This document shows positions 57,070-64,000 of a stretch of DNA of 64,000 bases, piece by piece (positions within the stretch are counted from its first letter, which is position 1; each line of letters starts with the position of its first letter). This DNA comes from Merluccius polli (lineage: Eukaryota > Chordata > Actinopteri > Gadiformes > Merlucciidae). Where the stretch lies: NCBI GenBank assembly GCA_030340625.1, contig JAOPHQ010004320.1:7501-71500 (forward strand). The letters are read 5' to 3'. A program made the position numbers and the translations under genes. The notes under the pieces were generated by a model. That model saw only the letters and a list, made by a program, of their open reading frames with translations, was not told the DNA's origin and did no database searches.

Positions 57070-57886
57070 GATACGGACCCCAAAGCCCATAGAGGCAGGG
57101 TCTTCCCTAACCCCTAACCTCCAACCCCTAACCCCAACCTTAATCCCTAACCCTAACCCCCATCCCTAACCCCTAACCCTAACCCTAACCCCTAACCCTA
57201 ACCCCAACCCCTAACCCCAACCCCTAACCCTAACCCTAACCCCAACCCTAATTCCTAACCCTAACCCCCATCCCTAACCCCCAACCCCAACCTTAACCCC
57301 TAACCCTAACCCCCACCCCTAACCCTTATCCCTAACCCCAACCCTAATCCCCATCCCTAACCCACAACCTAACCCTAACCTGAACCACTCCCACCCCACA
57401 TCTCACTCCCACCATTCTTCATCCCATACCCCATCCAATCCACCAGCCCCAAACGGGCGATGGAAGGGGATATGCTTTCTGCTTGGGTGTCCGCCCTGCA
57501 TCCTGTCCGACCCTTGCGGGGTCCGGCAGCCCTGGCGTGCGATCGGTTTAGGGGTTGGGCAGGGCATGGTCTCCCAGCCCCCGTCAAGCCCCAGCCCACC
57601 GACACACACACATGCACACACCAGGTGGGCCGGCCGGGGCTTGAACGGGGGTTCCACAAGTGCCCATAAGTCCCTCCACCCGAGGCCAAGGACTGGCAGC
57701 AAGGCTTGGGGTCGGGCCCTGCGGGGGCCGGAGGGATGCTTGGGCGGGACCCACCCAACATTGTTGGGACGTGGTCAACCTTCTCATTGTTTTAAAGGAT
57801 CCCTCTCTAGGACCTGGGAAAATGTGGGGAGGGAGGGGGTGGTGTGCCCGTGCAATCAAGGGTCCTTGTACCTGCATAAAGAAAAA

Positions 57887-59552
57887 ACAACAAAAACCTA
57901 ACCTAGCCAGTGCCACCACCCTCAAATCCCTCCTGTGGACTAAGGCCCCATATAGAGAGCATTAGTTGCTTATTGTTTTACATCTTGTTTATTTCTTTAG
58001 GATCCAAACAAATTCTTTATTCAGGGAGAGCAAATGGGAGAAAATATACATATAAATATACTTACCTCTAACAAAAACCTGTGGAAAAAGGGAAATAGAA
58101 AGCTACATGCTACTTACCTCCAGGTCCCCTGCAATATATACACAAAACCAACAATACTCACCAAAGATCCTCAAAATGGAGGACAAATCAACATGATTCG
58201 AAACACCTGTTTCAAAATGGCCGACCAATCATCCCTCTATTTAAGGGTGGCCACCAGTCTCACTCTTGGCACTTGTGGCCTGCGGCAGACAAAAGAACGT
58301 CTCCCTGCTGCAGGTCCACAGGTGCCATTTTTCCCTTTAAGTTTCTTTCTCCCAGTTCCCCAGTTTCTTTTCTGGTTTTGCATGAGTTTGGAGTGTGGGG
58401 GTGCAGTTTGATTTAGGAGTTTAGAAGTGGTTTTCCTTTGTTTCTTTTGTTTGTTCTAAATCCCTCTTTTTTGTTTGAAATTAGTTTGGGATTTATTTAT
58501 TTAGTTTCTTTGATTTTGTCCCAACCCCCCTTTTCCCTGTCCCAATCCCTTTCCCCTACCATAGGGCCCCAGCCTGAAGAAGGGTAACCCACCCGAAACG
58601 TCGCGACGGGGCCTGGTTGCCCCTAGGTCTATTAGCCTAGGGGCATTTACTAAAAACTCCAGATGCCTATATGGTACAATTTTTTGATAGACGGAATCTG
58701 AGGCCAATATGGGATCTGAGGCCTCAGATTCCATCGATACGGACCCCAAAGCCCATAGAGGCAGGGTCTTCCCTAACCCCTAACCTCCAACCCCTAACCC
58801 CAACCTTAATCCCTAACCCTAACCCCCATCCCTAACCCCTAACCCTAACCCTAACCCCTAACCCTAACCCCAACCCCTAACCCCAACCCCTAACCCTAAC
58901 CCTAACCCCAACCCTAATTCCTAACCCTAACCCCCATCCCTAACCCCCAACCCCAACCTTAACCCCTAACCCTAACCCCCACCCCTAACCCTTATCCCTA
59001 ACCCCAACCCTAATCCCCATCCCTAACCCACAACCTAACCCTAACCTGAACCACTCCCACCCCACATCTCACTCCCACCATTCTTCATCCCATACCCCAT
59101 CCAATCCACCAGCCCCAAACGGGCGATGGAAGGGGATATGCTTTCTGCTTGGGTGTCCGCCCTGCATCCTGTCCGACCCTTGCGGGGTCCGGCAGCCCTG
59201 GCGTGCGATCGGTTTAGGGGTTGGGCAGGGCATGGTCTCCCAGCCCCCGTCAAGCCCCAGCCCACCGACACACACACATGCACACACCAGGTGGGCCGGC
59301 CGGGGCTTGAACGGGGGTTCCACAAGTGCCCATAAGTCCCTCCACCCGAGGCCAAGGACTGGCAGCAAGGCTTGGGGTCGGGCCCTGCGGGGGCCGGAGG
59401 GATGCTTGGGCGGGACCCACCCAACATTGTTGGGACGTGGTCAACCTTCTCATTGTTTTAAAGGATCCCTCTCTAGGACCTGGGAAAATGTGGGGAGGGA
59501 GGGGGTGGTGTGCCCGTGCAATCAAGGGTCCTTGTACCTGCATAAAGAAAAA
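57887..59552 (+). repeat. 1,666-bp tandem unit, copy 2
   Basis: Practically identical to copy 1, with one noted substitution in the inverted-repeat arm. Degenerate telomeric part 58,771-59,046; E3 59,047-59,552. Confidence 0.95.
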
Positions 59553-61212
59553 ACAACAAAAACCTAACCTAGCCAGTGCCACCACCCTCAAATCCCTCCT
59601 GTGGACTAAGGCCCCATATAGAGAGCATTAGTTGCTTATTGTTTTACATCTTGTTTATTTCTTTAGGATCCAAACAAATTCTTTATTCAGGGAGAGCAAA
59701 TGGGAGAAAATATACATATAAATATACTTACCTCTAACAAAAACCTGTGGAAAAAGGGAAATAGAAAGCTACATGCTACTTACCTCCAGGTCCCCTGCAA
59801 TATATACACAAAACCAACAATACTCACCAAAGATCCTCAAAATGGAGGACAAATCAACATGATTCGAAACACCTGTTTCAAAATGGCCGACCAATCATCC
59901 CTCTATTTAAGGGTGGCCACCAGTCTCACTCTTGGCACTTGTGGCCTGCGGCAGACAAAAGAACGTCTCCCTGCTGCAGGTCCACAGGTGCCATTTTTCC
60001 CTTTAAGTTTCTTTCTCCCAGTTCCCCAGTTTCTTTTCTGGTTTTGCATGAGTTTGGAGTGTGGGGGTGCAGTTTGATTTAGGAGTTTAGAAGTGGTTTT
60101 CCTTTGTTTCTTTTGTTTGTTCTAAATCCCTCTTTTTTGTTTGAAATTAGTTTGGGATTTATTTATTTAGTTTCTTTGATTTTGTCCCAACCCCCCTTTT
60201 CCCTGTCCCAATCCCTTTCCCCTACCATAGGGCCCCAGCCTGAAGAAGGGTAACCCACCCGAAACGTCGCGACGGGGCCTGGTTGCCCCTAGGTCTATTA
60301 GCCTAGGGGCATTTACTAAAAACTCCAGATGCCTATATGGTACAATTTTTTGATAGACGGAATCTGAGGCCAATATGGGATCTGAGGCCTCAGATTCCGT
60401 CGATACGGACCCCAAAGCCCATAGAGGCAGGGTCTTCCCTAACCCCTAACCTCCAACCCCTAACCCCAACCTTAATCCCTAACCCTAACCCCCATCCCTA
60501 ACCCCTAACCCTAACCCCTAACCCTAACCCCAACCCCTAACCCCAACCCCTAACCCTAACCCTAACCCCAACCCTAATTCCTAACCCTAACCCCCATCCC
60601 TAACCCCCAACCCCAACCTTAACCCCTAACCCTAACCCCCACCCCTAACCCTTATCCCTAACCCCAACCCTAATCCCCATCCCTAACCCACAACCTAACC
60701 CTAACCTGAACCACTCCCACCCCACATCTCACTCCCACCATTCTTCATCCCATACCCCATCCAATCCACCAGCCCCAAACGGGCGATGGAAGGGGATATG
60801 CTTTCTGCTTGGGTGTCCGCCCTGCATCCTGTCCGACCCTTGCGGGGTCCGGCAGCCCTGGCGTGCGATCGGTTTAGGGGTTGGGCAGGGCATGGTCTCC
60901 CAGCCCCCGTCAAGCCCCAGCCCACCGACACACACACATGCACACACCAGGTGGGCCGGCCGGGGCTTGAACGGGGGTTCCACAAGTGCCCATAAGTCCC
61001 TCCACCCGAGGCCAAGGACTGGCAGCAAGGCTTGGGGTCGGGCCCTGCGGGGGCCGGAGGGATGCTTGGGCGGGACCCACCCAACATTGTTGGGACGTGG
61101 TCAACCTTCTCATTATTTTAAAGGATCCCTCTCTAGGACCTGGGAAAATGTGGGGAGGGAGGGGGTGGTGTGCCCGTGCAATCAAGGGTCCTTGTACCTG
61201 CATAAAGAAAAA
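59553..61212 (+). repeat. 1,660-bp tandem unit, copy 3
   Basis: Same unit, shorter by six bases, one hexamer lost in the degenerate telomeric part (60,437-60,706). E3 is at 60,707-61,212 with CATTATTTTAAAGG instead of CATTGTTTTAAAGG. The array ends where CAAAAACCTAACC runs into telomeric repeats. Confidence 0.95.
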
Positions 61213-61760
61213 ACAACAAAAACCTAACCCTAACCCTAACCCTAACCCTAACCCCTCACTCTCTTACCTAACCCTTAACCCCATCCCTAACCTTTACCCT
61301 AACCCTAACCCCTCGCTCTATCTTACCTAACCCTAACCTTAACCCCTAGCCCTAACCCTAACCCTTAACCATAACCCCTAATCCTAACCCTTAACCCCAT
61401 CCCTAACCTTTACCCTAACCCTAACCACTCACTCTATCTTACCTAACCATAACCCTCTAACCCTAACCCTTAACCCCATCCCTAACCTTTACCCTAACCC
61501 TAACCCCTCGCTCTATCTTACCTAACCCTAACCTTAACCCCTAGCCCTAACCCTAACCCTTAACCATAACCCCTAATCCTAACCCTTAACCCCATCCCTA
61601 ACCTTTACCCTAACCCTAACCACTCACTCTATCTTACCTAACCATAACCCTCTAACCCTAACCCTTAACCCCATCCCTAACCCTAACCCTAACCCTAACC
61701 CTAACCCTAAATCGGCTCCAAACCCTAACCCTAACCCTAACCCTAACCTAACCCTAACCC
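61213..61760. repeat. Degenerate telomeric tract with 195-bp higher-order repeat
   Basis: Diverged CCCTAA repeats arranged in a longer unit: CCTCGCTCTA recurs at 61,311 and 61,506. Related to 26,560-26,760. Near 61,706-61,722 the fragment AAATCGGCTCCAAACCC (a block right edge) sits inside otherwise pure CCCTAA. Confidence 0.9.
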
Positions 61761-64000
61761 TAACCATAACGTGTGTTGTAGTGGTACGTGTACTTTTAGA
61801 TAACCATAACATGTGTTGTAGTGGTACGTGTACTTTTAGATAACCATAACATGTGTTGTAGTGGTACGTGTACTTTTAGATAACCATAACATGTGTTGTA
61901 GTGGTACGTGTACTTTTAGATAACCATAACATGTGTTGTAGTGGTACGTGTACTTTTAGATAACCATAACATGTGTTGTAGTGGTACGTGTACTTTTAGA
62001 TAACCATAACATGTGTTGTAGTGGTACATGTACTTTTAGATAACCATAACATGTGTTGTAGTGGTACATGTACTTTTAGATAACCATAACATGTGTTGTA
62101 GTGGTACATGTACTTTTAGATAACCATAACATGTGTTGTAGTGGTACATGTACTTTTAGATAACCATAACATGTGTTGTAGTGGTACATGTACTTTTAGA
62201 TAACCATAACATGTGTTGTAGTGGTACATGTACTTTTAGATAACCATAACATGTGTTGTAGTGGTACATGTACTTTTAGATAACCATAACATGTGTTGTA
62301 GTGGTACATGCACTTTTAGATAACCATAACATGTGTTGTAGTGGTACATGTACTTTTAGATAACCATAACATGTGTTGTAGTGGTACATGTACTTTTAGA
62401 TAACCATAACATGTGTTGTAGTGGTACATGTACTTTTAGATAACCATAACATGTGTTGTAGTGGTACGTGTACTTTTAGATAACCATAACATGTGTTGTA
62501 GTGGTACGTGTACTTTTAGATAACCATAACATGTGTTGTAGTGGTACGTGTACTTTTAGATAACCATAACATGTGTTGTAGTGGTACATGTACTTTTAGA
62601 TAACCATAACATGTGTTGTAGTGGTACATGTACTTTTAGATAACCATAACATGTGTTGTAGTGGTACGTGTACTTTTAGATAACCATAACATGTGTTGTA
62701 GTGGTACGTGTACTTTTAGATAACCATAACATGTGTTGTAGTGGTACATGTACTTTTAGATAACCATAACATGTGTTGTAGTGGTACATGTACTTTTAGA
62801 TAACCATAACATGTGTTGTAGTGGTACATGTACTTTTAGATAACCATAACATGTGTTGTAGTGGTACGTGTACTTTTAGATAACCATAACATGTGTTGTA
62901 GTGGTACGTGTACTTTTAGATAACCATAACATGTGTTGTAGTGGTACGTGTACTTTTAGATAACCATAACATGTGTTGTAGTGGTACGTGTACTTTTAGA
63001 TAACCATAACATGTGTTGTAGTGGTACGTGTACTTTTAGATAACCATAACATGTGTTGTAGTGGTACGTGTACTTTTAGATAACCATAACATGTGTTGTA
63101 GTGGTACATGTACTTTTAGATAACCATAACGTGTGTTGTAGTGGTACATGTACTTTTAGATAACCATAACGTGTGTTGTAGTGGTACATGTACTTTTAGA
63201 TAACCATAACGTGTGTTGTAGTGGTACATGTACTTTTAGATAACCATAACATGTGTTGTAGTGGTACATGTACTTTTAGATAACTATAACATGTGTTGTA
63301 GTGGTACATGTACTTTTAGATAACTATAACATGTGTTGTAGTGGTACATGTACTTTTAGATAACTATAACATGTGTTGTAGTGGTACATGTACTTTTAGA
63401 TAACCTATAACATGTGTTGTAGTGGTACATGTACTTTTAGATAACCATAACATGTGTTGTAGTGGTACATGTACTTTTAGATAACCATAACATGTGTTGT
63501 AGTGGTACGTGTACTTTTAGATAACCATAACATGTGTTGTAGTGGTACGTGTACTTTTAGATAACCATAACATGTGTTGTAGTGGTACATGTACTTTTAG
63601 ATAACCATAACATGTGTTGTAGTGGTACATGTACTTTTAGATAACCATAACATGTGTTGTAGTGGTACGTGTACTTTTAGATAACCATAACATGTGTTGT
63701 AGTGGTACATGTACTTTTAGATAACCATAACATGTGTTGTAGTGGTACGTGTACTTTTAGATAACCATAACATGTGTTGTAGTGGTACATGTACTTTTAG
63801 ATAACCATAACATGTGTTGTAGTGGTACATGTACTTTTAGATAACCATAACATGTGTTGTAGTGGTACATGTACTTTTAGATAACCATAACATGTGTTGT
63901 AGTGGTACATGTACTTTTAGATAACCATAACATGTGTTGTAGTGGTACGTGTACTTTTAGATAACCATAACATGTGTTGTAGTGGTACATGTACTTTTAG
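61761..64000 (+). repeat. 40-bp satellite array, ~56 copies
   Basis: Unit TAACCATAAC / ATGTGTTGTA / GTGGTACATG / TACTTTTAGA repeated head to tail from 61,761 to the window end. There is one 1-bp insertion (63,402-63,406) and the last unit lacks its final base. Main variants: GTACATG (34 copies) vs GTACGTG (22), ACATGTG vs ACGTGTG (copies 1 and 35-37), CCATA vs CTATA (copies 39-41). The start TAACCATAAC differs from telomeric TAACCCTAAC by one base. The array continues beyond the window. Confidence 0.98.

Larger units (their letters stand above)
56221..57886 (+). repeat. 1,666-bp tandem unit, copy 1
   Basis: Unit made of about 880 bp of non-telomeric sequence (56,229-57,104), degenerate telomeric repeats (57,105-57,380) and E3 (57,381-57,886). 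The non-telomeric part has CCAAT (56,559) close to TATTTAAG (56,572), a CTGAAGA...GAAA junction (56,899-56,947) and a 16-bp inverted repeat (57,024-57,069). ORFs up to about 128 codons exist in both strands of E3, but they overlap each other and have no recognisable domain, so none is called. The non-telomeric part may be a retroelement long-terminal-type repeat. Confidence 0.9.

Noticed and set aside
57630..57660. tRNA B-box-like GTTCAAGCC on the minus strand of E3
   Set aside because: Flanking bases do not form a T-arm stem and no A-box or cloverleaf can be drawn, so not a tRNA or clear tRNA-derived SINE head.
57375..57925. E3 ORFs of 99-128 codons in several frames
   Set aside because: GC-rich DNA with few stops gives open frames in most of the six frames. 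The diverged E3 at 13,613 does not preserve any one frame, and no start context or domain stands out.
61761..64000. Centromeric satellite
   Set aside because: The 40-bp unit is short and joins telomeric repeats directly. A subtelomeric satellite is the simpler reading, though the right extent is not visible.

Overview
The window is 64 kb of vertebrate subtelomeric DNA, and I see no intact protein-coding gene in it. Almost every base belongs to nested tandem or segmental repeats interleaved with CCCTAA tracts (interstitial telomeric sequence, ITS). The telomeric hexamer, a LINE2-type 3' tail with a GGAYA-loop hairpin of the kind shared by fish LINEs and SINEs, and the (TA)n/(TG)n context suggest a teleost fish. 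I cannot name the species. Nearly all perfect telomeric tracts read CCCTAA on the + strand, so the chromosome end should lie to the left and the 40-bp satellite at the right should be the centromere-proximal side.

Layout: four large blocks share one plan. Block 0 (1-11,896, left end outside the window), Block 1 (17,244-26,476), Block 2 (31,587-42,440) and Block 3 (42,923-56,057). From left to right a block has: a left edge with telomeric hairpins; a 49-bp minisatellite (MS49) in reverse orientation; an AT-rich segment with a short ORF and a LINE2/SINE tail; MS49 in forward orientation; an array of about 1-1.65 kb composite units, each with an 18-nt telomeric box; MS49 again; an AT-rich spacer; a short minisatellite; and a right edge ending in CCCTAA. 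The part of Block 0 inside the window starts at the forward MS49. Between the blocks lie ITS-rich junctions S1 (11,897-17,243), S2 (26,477-31,586), S3 (42,441-42,922) and S4 (56,058-61,760). These are built from three recurring elements, here named E1 (about 359 bp), E2 (about 1.06 kb) and E3 (GC-rich, about 510 bp). S4 also holds three tandem copies of a 1,666-bp unit. The window closes with 56 copies of a 40-bp satellite (61,761-64,000).

The arrangement of large blocks separated by short, co-oriented telomeric tracts is analogous to yeast Y' elements. Blocks 0 and 2 share diagnostic indels, and so do Blocks 1 and 3. About 4.36 kb of Blocks 1 and 3 match at a constant offset of 29,581 bp. 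This points to recent segmental duplication, or to an assembly collapse or expansion that needs excluding. The first 8-9 kb carry many single-base indels against later copies, as expected of poorly polished sequence near a contig end.

The only protein-like signal is a 51-codon minus-strand ORF in the AT-rich segment (two open copies, one frameshifted), with a splice-acceptor-like start and a poly(A) signal. Other points worth checking are CTCF-like motifs at block edges, a hammerhead-ribozyme-like junction in the 1,666-bp unit, and a family of roughly 147-bp divergent monomers underlying E1 and E2.
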